The notes below the pieces were generated by a model. It saw only the letters and a list, made by a program, of their open reading frames with translations, made no database searches and was not told the origin of the DNA. A stretch of DNA of 64,000 nucleotides from Bemisia tabaci (Eukaryota > Arthropoda > Insecta > Hemiptera > Aleyrodidae), in contig NC_092793.1 in assembly GCF_918797505.1 (NCBI RefSeq), positions 59,105,749 through 59,169,748 on the forward strand. The letters run 5' to 3'. The first letter of the stretch is position 1. Every line of letters begins with the position of its first letter. The translations under genes were made by a program, and so were the position numbers. Positions 1 through 10,073 of the stretch are shown here, in pieces.

Positions 1-221
1 TTTCGTGACAAACGCAACAGGCCCATGCTCTTTCTTGTATATGTATATTATTACCTCAATTATCAGTGAAACGAACTGGACTGGTAGAAAAGGCACAAAT
101 TAAAGTATTAACTAAACTAAACTATTAACTTGTATATGTATGAAAGAACTTCACTTCATTTCAATGTTACCAAGTTTCCCCAATTTCGGAGAGGGGAAGG
201 TAGAAAGGGTAAAACCTTATT

Positions 222-608
222 CGTCGTTTTCCTCGAGAAAGAACGTAACTACATTTCCATGTTGCGGAATGCCCCCCTGCAAATTACATTTCTACCAGGA
301 TAAACATGGACATTCCTCCCTGAAAATTTTCGAGACTTTCCAAGTCATCTCGCGCAAAAATCAGTAAATTTTTTGACTAAAATCGCACAGGTATGTATTC
401 ACTTGGACGTATTTCTGCCAAACGGAACTATGTGCATTATGACGTGAGCCCTGTTATGCATATATTCTTATGGCTCTCAGGGCTCATGTCTTAATGTGTA
501 TAGTTCCGTTTAATAGAAATACGTTTGTTTATGTAAAGAATTAAATCGTTTTAGCCAATTTTGCGACCTTGGAATGGTACAACGTTTTTTCGTGCGGGAA
601 ACGTCGCG
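222..608. repeat. Family M foldback element, interrupted by a family C element
   Basis: The two ends are imperfect inverted copies: the left has GAAAGAACGTAACTACATTT, and the right end read in reverse has GAAAAAACGTTGTACCATTC. Related copies lie near 21236, 28064 and 48425. Positions 403-527 are a separate palindromic element inserted into it. The short open frame in the left half is repeat sequence, not a gene. Confidence 0.6.
403..527. mobile_element. Family C palindromic MITE-like element
   Basis: A 125-bp near-palindrome. The left end reads TTGGACGTATTTCTGCC, and the right end repeats it inverted with some changes. The core arms contain GGAACTATGTGCATTATGAC and its inverse. Closely similar copies are at 55629-55758 and 60468-60592, and a shortened one is at 26848-26934. 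It has no coding capacity. Confidence 0.7.
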
Positions 609-1065
609 TAAGGTATTACAGTTTATTTATTGTAGTTGCGACTATCTTTACTCATCACCGATGACGTCACAATGTTTTTGGATCATTGTAAAAATGTGCT
701 TACCTTGATACGAAGGGCCAATCAGACTCAGTAGACGCAGGAGCGGAGGTGGAACGACAGGGTTTCTCGGAGCCGTGACGAAGGTCACGATCGCCGTGCC
801 AGTCAAGTCGCGGCATTATCTTCAGCGTTATTGGTCGTCGTCGCAGTGAGTAATCTGCACACATCGAACCCATTTTATATCAAGAGTTTCAAGAATAAAT
901 AACATGATAAAAGACAAGAGAACAGTGTTACGTCTAACACTGTCCTGAAAGGAAATCAAAGCAAGAAAAAACCAAAAATTAGAGTGGAGCCCAAGAAAAT
1001 ATAAGACTCAAACCACTAAAATACCATTACCTATAGAGTTGATGCGAGAGTATGGGCATGTCAGT
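609..1065. other. Unassigned intergenic sequence
   Basis: I see no gene or repeat. A perfect TGACGTCA (CRE-type palindrome) sits at 662-669. Confidence 0.4.
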
Positions 1066-1130
1066 AATTTGGTAGTTAGGTCATGGAGCTTTTATGGCTA
1101 AAAAGGCAGCCAATCTGCGAAATCAAAAAG
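1066..1130. repeat. End fragment of a dispersed inverted-repeat element
   Basis: Contains TATGGCTAAAAAGGCAGCCA. It resembles both ends of the element at 25183-25470, where the GGCAGCCA core recurs next to a variant of GGAGCTTTTA. Confidence 0.35.
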
Positions 1131-1450
1131 TCCGGAATTAGTTATTATTACAATTGTTACGACCCATACTCGTTTGTGAAGCGCGTAGTTTTTGCATAAA
1201 TTTACTCATTTTTGCACAAGGACGCTCATCTATGCACATTCTTGGTCATCTTGGTTCGGTATTGGAATCTGGAGATTGAGGGCTCCTTGGATGGCAGGCG
1301 GGACACCTAGGGGGGTTGGGCTTCTTGAATGCCAAGTGGGAGGCTCACAAATATCAGTGGCCCTAATTTTTTTTCTAACCACTTTTAACCACTTTCGTAC
1401 TTCACCACGGTATATAAAAAAAATATCTGTGCCATATCGGATTTTGGCCA

Positions 1451-1453
<3 letters not shown>
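1131..1453. other. Unassigned intergenic sequence
   Basis: Open frames of up to 87 codons exist on both strands, but they show no domain and no splice context. I see nothing to annotate. Confidence 0.4.

Positions 1454-1481
<28 letters not shown>
1454..1481. repeat. A28 homopolymer run bounded by GGATTTTG
   Basis: A run of 28 A. The octamer GGATTTTG occurs at 1438-1445 and again straight after the run at 1482-1489. This could be a very short A-tailed retroinsertion or replication slippage. Confidence 0.6.
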
Positions 1482-1485
<4 letters not shown>

Positions 1486-1575
1486 TTTGTAAAAAAGTCG
1501 GGATTCAACCACCCTAATATGCATGTCACTGTGCCCCACCTCCCCTCCTAGATCCACCACTGTAGTTCTCGCCCT

Positions 1576-1727
1576 GACTGGCGATTCTTGAAATTTGGCA
1601 ACACTATTTCTCCTGCATTTAAATCCATTGAAGATATAGATTTAAGTTGCCCCACCAAAAATCGATTGTTTTACACACATTTAAACGGAGGAAAAACAGT
1701 GTTGCCAATTTTCAAGAATCGCCACTG
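1576..1727. mobile_element. Divergent hAT-like MITE
   Basis: The ends are inverted repeats: GGCGATTCTTGAAATTTGGC on the left, and GGCGATTCTTGAAAATTGGC when the right end is read in reverse, which extends to CAGTGGCG. The layout (TTGGCAACA, ATTTAAA, an ATCGAT-type core) matches the elements at 4615, 7017 and 46247. The flanks do not show a clean 8-bp duplication. Confidence 0.55.
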
Positions 1728-2111
1728 CATATAGGCCAGTCCGCGTATAACCGAGTTCGTCCGGAAAACAGGAATCTGAAATTTTCGCCTTGCACAGAGC
1801 TTGGTTTTCTCTCAATTAACATTTTTAGATGGAAGAATGCAGCTCTATTGAGGTAAAGTGCGATTTTTAAATAGCGTGGAGTGAATCTTTTTGACGAGGT
1901 TGATGAGACTGAGGGATGCGGGCGAGACGATGGAGGGGGGCATTCGAGAGTAAAAAACTGAGCTCCGTCTCGGCAAGACGAAAATTGGCTCGAGGATCCT
2001 CCTTGAGAATGAATAAATTAATCTTTATCATTATCCGGTGAACTTCCGAATACTCGTTCGGTTGGCTTGATAATCGCTTTCGAAGCAATTATGACCGAGC
2101 TTCGCGAAAAA

Positions 2112-2235
2112 TCGTCGTTTCTCTGACGCAAGGGCGCACTTACACTTTGGAATGAACCCCATTTTCCTTGTAACTCCATGCTTTCTGAATCTCACGTTGA
2201 AATGGAATTACGCCCTTACTTCAGAGAAGTGACGA
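2112..2235. mobile_element. Family D palindromic MITE-like element
   Basis: Ends TCGTCGTTTCTCTGACGCAA and its inverted counterpart TTCAGAGAAGTGACGA. Other copies are at 31958-32081 and 46229-46522, with a half copy near 22215. Complete copies are about 124 bp. Confidence 0.6.
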
Positions 2236-2271
2236 ATAGAGTATCCGTCGAGTGGCATAAGTACGTCTACG

Positions 2272-2526
2272 CTACCGTGCTAAGGAAAAACGCCGTATGA
2301 GCCTTTGAACGTTGTCCAATTTTCTATAATAAAACTCGATGTCATGGGAAAACCTATATGAATATTTTTCTTTCCATCTCTCACAGAATTTTACTCTCAA
2401 ATTGTTTTAAGATATCTGAAAATTTCTTTGAGAAAAAAACTCATGGCATTCCTTAAAATTGAATACTTTATCCGGAGAGATTTGACGACATTCAAAAGTT
2501 CATCCGGCGTTTTTCCTTAGCGGCAG
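2272..2526. mobile_element. Family A inverted-repeat element
   Basis: The left end reads CTACCGTGCTAAGGAAAAAC. The right end, read in reverse, reads CTGCCGCTAAGGAAAAACGC. The flanking tetranucleotides are TACG and TGCG (3 of 4 identical), in line with the 4-bp target duplication seen in better copies. It begins 36 bp after the family D element. Confidence 0.65.
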
Positions 2527-3901
2527 TGCGGGTCATCCTCTTCTCGAGTCTGTGGTCGGAACAATCCTCTAGAGAGTTTGAATAGGTCCGTAGCAAACTT
2601 CAGTTAAATAAAAACAAGAGTCGTTTCCCACGAAAAATGCGTGAAAAATCACGATGAGCGCGAAAACGAAGTCTACAACTTACCCTGGCAAAAATATGTA
2701 TCAGATACATCAGCGCTTTTTTTTCTGTTTCATGACTCTGCATGAAAACTCGGAATGACTGCTGCCATGTGACGCGATTCCTCAAATAGAGATAAAGTAC
2801 TTCCTCCTGTTCATCAAATTTCTAGAATCGGAAAATTAAATACGTGGGATTAATATCATCGGTACGATTGTTTTTTGGAGAGAAACCAAAGAGAAACGGC
2901 GCGGCGTCATGTTTTTTTTTTTTTTTTTTTGGTATAGGAGTGATCGGTAATCAACTTGGTGAGTGTTCGGTACGATTTATGATGAGAGTTCGTGGGCGTC
3001 TAACGACAGCGGCCATTTTAAGTTTTTGAGCGGAGTTGTAGGACTGGGGTGACTCGTCTGTATCAAGTTATTATCTTTGGAGGCGAGAAGCCATACTTTT
3101 TACGCAAATTGTAAGTCAAATAGTGAATGTTCTGACTTTAAAAATGCTCTCATTGTGCGTTCAGAGTCCTCTTTTTTTCTTTTCTTCTTTTTTCTTTTTT
3201 TTGTCCGAGAGAGATAACTCTTACTTTTGCTCTGGCTAAAGTTTGCAACAGATATTCGTTAGCAATGGCGATAGCGAATGCAGCAGGTGCTTCCTACCCG
3301 AAACCATTTCGTTATTCCGAACCATTATTCCGAAACCACTGCCAATTTGGCCCCTGAGGAGCCTCTAAAGGGCCCACGGTCTAATACTCTCCTTAAAAAG
3401 GTACTCTGAAGAGGTATTTGATACCCATGGGTACTTAGCCACTTGCTGCACTGAGAAGGGAGTAATTTCCTTTATAATTTTCATGAACGTGATTGTAACC
3501 TTTCTTATCCATCAGCTCCTTTTTATTTGCTTTTCACAGTTGCATGCTTGCTCAAAATATTATTTCTTTTTAAAAAACATGATTTTTTAAGTTCCTTCCA
3601 TTGTACAAAGAGATTGCTTTGGGCGTCTCATATTGCGGACATTCGAAACTGGATTCATTGAAACTTCAGGAGATAGTTGCTTGGACATTACGACCTACAT
3701 GCTGCATAACATTATGTAAAATAACCAACTTATTAATCAGTTATACTTTAAAAAAAAACTGATGAAGTTAGATTTTTATTAAAAATATACAAGAGTCAAT
3801 TTATTTTACGGAGGGATACATCAAGATTTCACGTACATTAGCCCCTTCATGTGTGGAAACAAAATTTTCGAACAGGTGCGAAAACGAATTCAACCCTTAG
3901 G
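2527..3901. other. Unassigned intergenic sequence
   Basis: Holds a T run near 2912-2930 and a T/C-rich stretch at 3171-3204. I recognise no gene, element or RNA. Confidence 0.4.
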
Positions 3902-4004
3902 GTCGTATTCGTAGTCGTTCCTTAAATATTAAGGCCCCTTTAACCAATGCATTTCTCATAGCCTAAGGGTGTCTTAATGTTTAAGAAACAACTATGAATA
4001 CGAC
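3902..4004. mobile_element. Family F short palindromic element
   Basis: A 103-bp imperfect palindrome with GTCGTATTCGTAGTCGTTCC on the left and its inverted match, GTCGTATTCATAGTTGTTTC, on the right. A similar scrap (ATTATGAATACGGCTC) lies near 50197. It is non-coding. Confidence 0.55.
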
Positions 4005-4062
4005 ACTCAGCATGCAACATTTGTACAATAATTGGTCCTACCAGAGGCAAGCCGCCTCTCCT

Positions 4063-4532
4063 GCAGGCTGATTGTTGAAATTGATAGACAAAGATATAGA
4101 CAAAGAAGATATGAGAAGTATGCAGCGATCCTATTGGTTGATTTTGGCAGTTCTTATGGACTAAAGGAGAAAATGATGGACTAACTAAAGGGTCTTTCGT
4201 TGGTTGCCATCACTTAGTCCATTTCCTACCACCTTTGTCCATTGCAAACACCCGCACAGAAAAAATTTAGGAAGCATTTACCATACTCTGGTTAAAAAAC
4301 GGCACAACCAGACAGTGTGATAATTTCCACCAAAATTACTGTCGCAATAAGGAAAAACCTTGTTACTTTCAAGCTAATTTTGATGAGAGTTACCATACTC
4401 TTTGGTTGTGCCGTTTATTAACCAGAATACGGTAAATTCTACCTAATTTTTTTTCCCCCGTGTCCACCAATAGGATCCCTCCATGTCCTTTTCGTCCATC
4501 GCTTTGTCTACCAATTTCAACAATCAGCCTGC
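4063..4532. mobile_element. Family E inverted-repeat element, interrupted
   Basis: Ends GCAGGCTGATTGTTGAAATT and the exact-type inverse AATTTCAACAATCAGCCTGC. Repeated GATAGACAAAG motifs lie inside each arm. A complete uninterrupted copy is at 32976-33244, and partial copies are at 29461 and 37806. Positions 4255-4462 are a foreign insertion. Confidence 0.65.
4255..4462. mobile_element. MITE nested in the family E element
   Basis: The left end reads CACAGAAAAAATTTAGGAAG. The right end in reverse reads CACGGGGGAAAAAAAATTAG. The inner arms carry GGTTAAAAAACGGCACAACC and its inverse. Terminal CAC followed by an A run resembles the elements at 37177 and 51395. Comparison with the 32976 copy of family E shows that the interruption is clean. 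Confidence 0.6.
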
Positions 4533-4606
4533 TGATTTTCATATTTTAAATGACTATAAGAGGAGGGAAAACCGCGGGCATCTCGTGAGAATGACCACTG
4601 TGAAGA

Positions 4607-4614
4607 ATGAAGAC
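4607..4614. repeat. Left target-site duplication of the hAT-like MITE
   Basis: ATGAAGAC. It matches ATGAAGAG at 4778-4785 in 7 of 8 positions. Confidence 0.6.
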
Positions 4615-4777
4615 CAGAGGCGGATCCAGCAATTTGGCAACACCGGATTTCCTCCATTTAAACCTACGCTAAATAATCGGTTCTTGTCGGAGCATCTGAC
4701 CCCTCCAAAAATCGATACATTTCCATAGGTTTAAATGAAGAGAAAGCGATGTTGCCGAGTTGCTGGATCCGCCAATG
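4615..4777. mobile_element. hAT-like MITE, 163 bp, just downstream of a gene
   Basis: The left end is CAGAGGCGGATCC. The right end read in reverse is CATTGGCGGATCC. Inside come AGCAATTTGGCAACA-type sequence and ATTTAAA blocks. The CAGAGGCGGA-type terminus and 8-bp duplication are typical of hAT transposons. There is no transposase, so it is non-autonomous. It sits right after the stop codon of the minus-strand gene and therefore lies in that gene's 3' untranslated region if transcription continues. Confidence 0.75.
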
Positions 4778-4789
4778 ATGAAGAGGGGC

Positions 4790-5308
4790 TCAAGAGGCGT
4801 CATCGGCGATTTGCTTCTGGAAGAGACAGAAGACGTGGAGCCAGTTGTGGACCATGAAGGCGGTGGTGAGAACCTCGCTCTTGTTGACGAAGACCCCGTT
4901 GATGAAGAGCCGGGCCAGGTAGAACAAGCACTGGAACATGATGACGAGGAACTGGAGGAGGAGCCACGGGAGAAGGAGGACGGGGTAGGCGTTCAAGGCG
5001 CCCAGGATCATGAGCGTGTAGTGCTCCACCTCGATGACGGAGACCATGAGCTTGAGGTCCCGCTCGAGCCGAGGGTGGACGGCGTGGCTCTTCCGAACGC
5101 GACCCCACAGCTTCTCCGGGAGGTAAGGCCCGCCATGGAGGATCCGCACTATGTCCAGCGTCGCGATGAAGAGGCCGAGGAGGCCGTAGCAGCTCACGAA
5201 CTTCGCCGAGCCGAAGAGAGACGGCGCGCACACGCCCGAGTAGGCTCCAGGAGCCGCCGCCTCCGGTGCCGGTGGGGAGTAGCGCTCGAAGAAGCTCAGG
5301 GAACTCAT
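4790..5308 (-). CDS. Putative four-pass membrane protein, 172 aa
   Basis: An uninterrupted ATG-to-TGA frame. Third codon positions are overwhelmingly G or C, unlike the AT-rich surroundings, which argues for selection on this frame. Hydrophobic segments lie at about residues 37-57, 87-108, 110-136 and 146-163. A Pro/Ala-rich N-terminus (residues 12-22) precedes the first, and a basic loop (70-86, with RKSHAVHPR) separates the first two. There is no signal peptide. LLLPWLLLQF in the third segment and NWLHVFCLF near the end recall the small insect four-transmembrane proteins grouped as DUF4728-like, but that is a layout resemblance only. Function is unknown. The frame could be a single-exon gene, a retrocopy or a terminal exon, since upstream exons cannot be excluded. 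A hAT-like MITE and its duplication start 5 bp beyond the stop. The 199-codon frame on the opposite strand is its acidic antisense shadow. Confidence 0.72.
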   Translation of the reverse strand: MSSLSFFERYSPPAPEAAAPGAYSGVCAPSLFGSAKFVSCYGLLGLFIATLDIVRILHGGPYLPEKLWGRVRKSHAVHPRLERDLKLMVSVIEVEHYTLMILGALNAYPVLLLPWLLLQFLVIMFQCLFYLARLFINGVFVNKSEVLTTAFMVHNWLHVFCLFQKQIADDAS

Positions 5309-6723
5309 GCGTCACGCGGGATGCATAACTCCCGGGCGTCTCTACGAACGATCTCTTGAAATTAGTCTCGAACTACCAGCTAAAGTCCCGGCTAGTTTTT
5401 CTCTATTCAAGATAGTGTGGATCTAGCCTGAGTACGTTAAAATGCGTTGTGTTCACCTAGCAGGGGGCTCTGTCACCGACCCTTGTTCTTCGCGAGGGTT
5501 TCGAACCTGACGGTTAAGTCTGGACGAATACGCGCCGGTTTCTCGCGATTCCGTACGATTTGGTTCTGACGAAAATTCGTAAAAAAGTGCCGTGTGCACC
5601 GCACAGTTGGCTCCACGACCGCTACTTTACAATTACAGGCAAAGTCTATACAAACATTTCTGGTTTCGAGCGATTCTATTCTGGCTAGAGTAGGTAAATT
5701 GCATAAAACACGAAGACGTCTCTATTAGAGATCTTCTCTTCCCGCACGCATACGCTCTGAAAGAATTTCAGACTCTCGTGTAAAGTCTGGACGGGTGCGC
5801 ACAATTTTTTTCTACATTTGAAAAATTCGGTTTAAGCCGGGGTTGATAAAAATTAATCCTAAATTGTCACAAGAAATGTCGGAAGTTACCTCGGCTATTA
5901 CTTTCAAGTTACGATGTTTTTCACGAAAATCGATCCATGTGGAAACTCGGAATATCGAGAAAGATTTTTGCAGAGGCCGACACAGTTTAAAATGAAACCC
6001 TTCGCACTATCTGATTTTACACTCCTTATTCCATGTCGATCACGGAGAGAGTCACTGGCATAAACTTCACAAATTGACAGGATTCCCAGTTGGGAATATC
6101 CGAGATAACAGCACAAAAATTATCCACGAATGTTGGTCCCGACGATACTGCCAAAATCAAACGAGAAATAGCTCACAGCATACTTAAATGTATTTGTTTA
6201 CTTTTGTTCAGCATAACCTAAGAATAATACTCCTGGAACATGACTTCACTTCGATTCGTTCACTGAAGATTCACGCAAATCCGAGTTGTAAAATTTTTCA
6301 TAATTATCAGGCAAATTTTTTTTTTTTTAAAATATTGCCACGCAATTCTTGGTGCTACACGGTGGAGTCAACTTATTAATTCATGAGCGACATGAGATGT
6401 AACCTATCAGACAACACACAGGTTAGGGAAGTATGTATTTCGTAGACAATTTACAGCTGCAGAGAGCACGCCTATCACTCATCAAAGTGGCCATTTTTTA
6501 CGTCTAACCTCAAATTTCTGACAGTGTTAGATATTTACCTCTAACTTTCGTATTCAATTTTCGTCTGTACTATATTCATTCTTTTAGGGAAAAATACATC
6601 ATAAAAAAAGAATCAGATATTAAATTTTTCAAAGGAGGAAACCATCAAGTGTCAACCATCACTTGATAGGACAAGATAGGAGAGACGAATTCGGCCTCGT
6701 ATTGCAATTTTTCTCCGAAATCT
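5309..6723. other. Upstream region of the membrane-protein gene; no gene seen
   Basis: This would hold the promoter and leader of the minus-strand gene. The motif AAGTCTGGACG occurs twice (about 5517 and 5785). I found no convincing TATA box or initiator and no other coding region. Confidence 0.35.
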
Positions 6724-6860
6724 GATTGGCAGCATAAAGCGGATAATTGCGAGTTCACGCCTCGCGCCATCACGCCTTCAATTTTTTAGACGCAACACAG
6801 GCATTTAACAAGCACGAATAGTTGTATCTTAGCGCCGTCGTCGTCAAAGCGCCTCCTTTC
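6724..6860 (+). repeat. Family K dispersed repeat
   Basis: Shares TTCACGCCTCGCGCCATC, GCGCCTTCAATTTT and GCACGAATAGTTGTATCT with copies near 7205, 20175 (inverted), 23484 and 55081. No inverted ends or A tail are visible, so its class is open; SINE-like is possible. Confidence 0.55.
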
Positions 6861-7008
6861 CCGTTTTGTATTTCTATGTTGTGCTTGTTTCTGTTTGTCT
6901 TGTTTATTTTGTAGTAGTGCTTCAGGGGCTACGTGAGCATTACGGCCAAAGATAAAGGAAATGTAAGCGGGTCTCATTTTTTAACTATTCTCCCGAATCT
7001 GAGTGTCA

Positions 7009-7186
7009 CCTCATTGCATTGGCGGATCCTGCAAATTGGCAACGTTGTTTTTCTCCCTTTAAACCTATGGAAATGTATCGATTCAAGGAGGGGCCAGGTG
7101 CTCCAACAAGAATCGATTATTTAACATAGCTTTAAATGGAGAGAATCCAGTGTTGCCAAATTGCTGGATCCGCCTCTGCCTCATTG
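7009..7186. mobile_element. hAT-like MITE (7017-7178) with exact 8-bp duplication
   Basis: The 162-bp element has CATTGGCGGATCC at the left and CAGAGGCGGATCC at the right (read in reverse). CCTCATTG occurs directly before it (7009-7016) and directly after it (7179-7186). It is the same family as 4615-4777 in the opposite orientation. Confidence 0.85.
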
Positions 7187-7204
7187 GCAACGTAGAGCAG
7201 TGGA

Positions 7205-7310
7205 CTTCGAGTTTTCGCCTCGCGGCATCGCGCCTTCACATTCATAAATACAACACGGACATCCATTCAGCACGAATAGTTGTATCTCTGCGTCGTCATC
7301 AACCCGCGTA
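7205..7310 (+). repeat. Family K dispersed repeat
   Basis: Contains TTCGCCTCGCGGCATCGCGC and GCACGAATAGTTGTATCTCT, as in the copy at 6724. The hAT-like MITE lies between the two copies. Confidence 0.5.
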
Positions 7311-7943
7311 ATGGAGTCTCTTACTCTGAAATTTGAGAAAAGTTATGGAGAAATTTGCTCAATATATGATAAGATGTGTCCAAATAAGAACATTTTGAGG
7401 GGGGAAAAAAATGTTGAAAGGTCTCTCAAGCGCCCTGAAGAACCCTAGAAAACCCAAGCCGGATCAAATTAACTCGATTATCTCTACTATAATTTAAAAT
7501 GACCGATGAGGAAGGGAGGGAGGGAGGTAGAAATAGCGCCAGTATTTTACCAAGAAGGTGAAAGTTTCAAAAAAGCGTTTCTTACCTTTAAAAACATAAA
7601 AAACTTCTAATACTTCAAAAACTATCAAAATCAGTTTTTAATTACAGATCAATTTGATTCGACTTGCGACTTAGTGTGCCATGGGTGTCTTGGACATCAA
7701 ACGGTTAAAAGTCTGTTATTTCTCTACTTTTTCGCAGCATTTTTCCAGTCTCATGATGTATCAGCGATGAAACCGCAAAAATGCGTACCTTGGTAGTGGT
7801 GTATCAAAGTCTCCGCCCCCTTTTCCCTGTTTATGAAGAGACAGTAGCCATATCTTGGCTTAAAATCTGGCAAAATATGTTTCATATTGAGCATAAAAAT
7901 CTCCAGGTTTTTCGGAGAAATTACGTTAAGTGGTTTGTCTTGT
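7311..7943. other. Unassigned intergenic sequence
   Basis: AT-rich, with a GGGAGGGAGGGAGG-like tract near 7513. No gene seen. Confidence 0.4.
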
Positions 7944-8000
7944 CGGATCTATTTTACGGATCTATCGGATCTAACGGATCTTACGGATCTAACGGATCTA
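7944..8000. repeat. CGGATCTAA-type 9-bp minisatellite
   Basis: Six imperfect units of about 9 bp built on (A/T)ACGGATCT. It replaces the left part expected for the piggyBac-like element that follows, so it may be an expansion of a GGATCT inside that element. Confidence 0.7.
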
Positions 8001-8193
8001 TTTTGCAGCTTGCATAAAAAACATACGGTACCCAATTTTTGGCAAAATTTAAAATTTTTAGGAAATAGGTTTTCAAAACAAGAAAAAACTGATTACAATA
8101 TGCAAAATTTGCCACAAAGGAAAGATTCAATTTTTAAACACCCGAAAAATAAAATGTTACAAATTATTAACACTCTGTCATACAGAGGGTTAA
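8001..8193. mobile_element. piggyBac-like MITE remnant (right part)
   Basis: Resembles the right two thirds of 39593-39845, with GCAGCTTGCA and AGATTCAATTTTTAAA-type blocks. It ends CAGAGGG followed by TTAA at 8190-8193. The left terminus is lost. Confidence 0.55.
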
Positions 8194-8194
8194 A

Positions 8195-8446
8195 TGGACC
8201 GCGTCAAACAGAAAGGAACCAAGCCACATCAGCTATTGCCAAATTTAATTGGGCAATTTAATTTTTTACGTGAACTCGGTTGTGCGGTTTTTTGTGCAAA
8301 TTTCAGTGGATTTTCTTGACAGTGCGAAGCAAATTCCTGAAATTTTTTTAAAGAAATCCGCACTAACGTTCTCTCGTAAAAAATAAAATGTCCCTGGTAT
8401 TTGGCTATAGCTGATGTGGAAGTTCCTTTCTGTTTAACGCGGTCCA
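8195..8446. mobile_element. Family H inverted-repeat element
   Basis: Ends TGGACCGCGTCAAACAGAAA and the inverse TTTCTGTTTAACGCGGTCCA. The arms include GCCACATCAGCTATTGCCAA and its inverse. Copies are at 48959 and 53045. It starts one base after the TTAA that closes the previous element. Confidence 0.75.
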
Positions 8447-8499
8447 ATTATAGTATGACAGGAAGTCTACAACGCCGCAAACAGAGATGCACGTTTCGC

Positions 8500-8505
<6 letters not shown>

Positions 8506-8545
<40 letters not shown>
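8506..8545. repeat. T40 homopolymer run
   Basis: Forty consecutive T between the family H element and the putative exon. On the minus strand it lies in the intron downstream of the donor at 8599. Confidence 0.9.
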
Positions 8546-8599
8546 CCTTCCCCTTTTTCCTTTATTTTTCTCCTTCAATGGGTATGATAGTTTTCTCAC

Positions 8600-8952
8600 C
8601 TGAGACAGAGCAGACGGAGTTGCGAGCGGCCATGTAGTATGGAGTAAGGAAGTCCTGAGAGGATGTATTCGGGATGGACATGCAGTGGCGTTCCTTTCGA
8701 TGCGGAGTCTCCCTCTGTCGGTCGCCGGGGGAACTCAAGCCAAACGAGTAGTCCCGCAGGTGGTCCATAGAGGTCGGGCTGATCTCCGTTTCGCACGATA
8801 TTCGAAAAAGGGGCGCAGGGCCCCCTCCCGCCCACCCAACTCTCTCCCCCTCTCCGTCACGCTTTTGGCTGTCGTACATCACGATTCCGAATCTGTTCAA
8901 GGAACCATCATCGCGAAAACGGACTCTGCGTCATAAAACCATCTTTGGCGAT
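8600..8952 (-). CDS. Putative exon with leader and first codons of an unknown protein
   Basis: On the minus strand, TTTTGTTTTTTTGTTTCAG ends at 8953. It is a near-ideal acceptor. CAG followed by GTGAGA marks a strong donor after 8600. All three frames have a stop in the first part of this 353-nt exon, so it would carry untranslated leader. One frame is then open into the donor from an ATG at 8879 (MYDSQKRDGEG), with a second ATG at 8768 (MDHLRDYSFG). It leaves at phase 1 after about 93 or 56 codons and ends ARNSVCSVS. The peptide is hydrophilic, rich in Ser, Arg and His, with no membrane segment or known motif. Function is unknown. The next exon was not found. It could alternatively be non-coding leader only. 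Confidence 0.5.
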
Positions 8953-10073
8953 CTGAAACAAAAAAACAAAATCAAGTTGTTTTAATTAAGCTTGATGACA
9001 AGGAGTTGAAGTGAGAGACTTTCAAAATTCAAAATACGCATGGGTAAATTCGCATAATGACGTAACTCAGTAAACATAGAAGTCCTGGAGTGCATACGGG
9101 AGACGTGGATGCGTTTGCGGAACTACCCTAGCTCCAAAGGAGGGCTTGGGGAATTGTCCTAGCTTTAAAGGGCGTCCAAGAAGCCTCCCCGGAAAATTTG
9201 TAAAAATGAGTCGTCTCAGGGAAAATTTTGAGCTGTTTTTGCTGAAAAGTTTATTCAATTACAATTTCCGATGTTTTGTCGCGCAAATCCTTTTCAAAAA
9301 CCCCCAACATTGCTTATGGGAGGGACCAAGTAGAGTTTGGAGGGGGGGCAGCCCTCCCCCCTGGTTCCGTCTATGCAAAGGATCACCTAATAAGAAAATA
9401 CAGAAATTGAACGCGTGTACAGGTAGTGGGACGAGATTAAAAATTATTGGTGATGTTAAAGTGGTGAATTCTTGTCCTGAACTCTAAAATCGATGGTTTG
9501 CGATTTCATGCGATGCCCGTAAAATAATGAACCATAACGCTTCGCCGTGAAAAAACGCGTTTATCTCTTACCTAAAAGTTCAAATGGGCCACGTCATCCT
9601 CTTTTATTCACAAAACATAAGTGTGCGAAGGTCATTTATATTTTGATCAATAACCCTACAGATGTATGAATTTGCAGAATAGCTTCAATAACCATGTCAT
9701 AGTGTGACGAAAAATAATCACAGAAACCAATCAAATCGCAATAGAATTCCCATGCTAATTGGTGACGTCATCGCAGTTTATCTGTGTCAGACTGGCCAAG
9801 AGAACGATAATGTAAAATTAATGCGTGCTAAAAAAAAAAATAACTTCCTAGCAAGATAGATAGCATTCATCTAATTTCCGTTTTTTAAAATTTGTTTATT
9901 GTTAGTTCATAAAGTGCCTAACTTTTCTCGGAAAAAATATTTGATCGGGAGAAACGAGGCAATGTTGAAGTGCTCATGCGGCGTCAAAATATAACATGGG
10001 TCGTTTGAGTTCTATTATTCGATGCCGCTCGCTATTATTGTAACGGAAGTTCGAATAATCGCGACAAACAATG
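8953..10073. other. Unassigned intergenic sequence
   Basis: Holds a G-rich patch near 9338-9360 and an A run near 9831. I see no supported gene or repeat. Frames of 63 and 113 codons here have no distinguishing features. Confidence 0.4.

Noticed and set aside
4800..5315. 171-codon minus-strand frame in another register
   Set aside because: Arg/Pro/His-rich composition typical of an out-of-frame reading of GC-rich coding DNA, and its third positions lack the bias seen in the chosen frame.
4760..5359. 199-codon plus-strand frame, very acidic
   Set aside because: It is antisense to the GC3-rich membrane-protein frame. Its Glu/Asp richness is what the complement of Leu/Phe/Val codons gives.
8562..8599. 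Extending the 8600-8952 reading frame to its stop at 8562
   Set aside because: The strong donor at 8600/8599 and the T40 run just downstream favour splicing, so the last dozen codons are probably intron.
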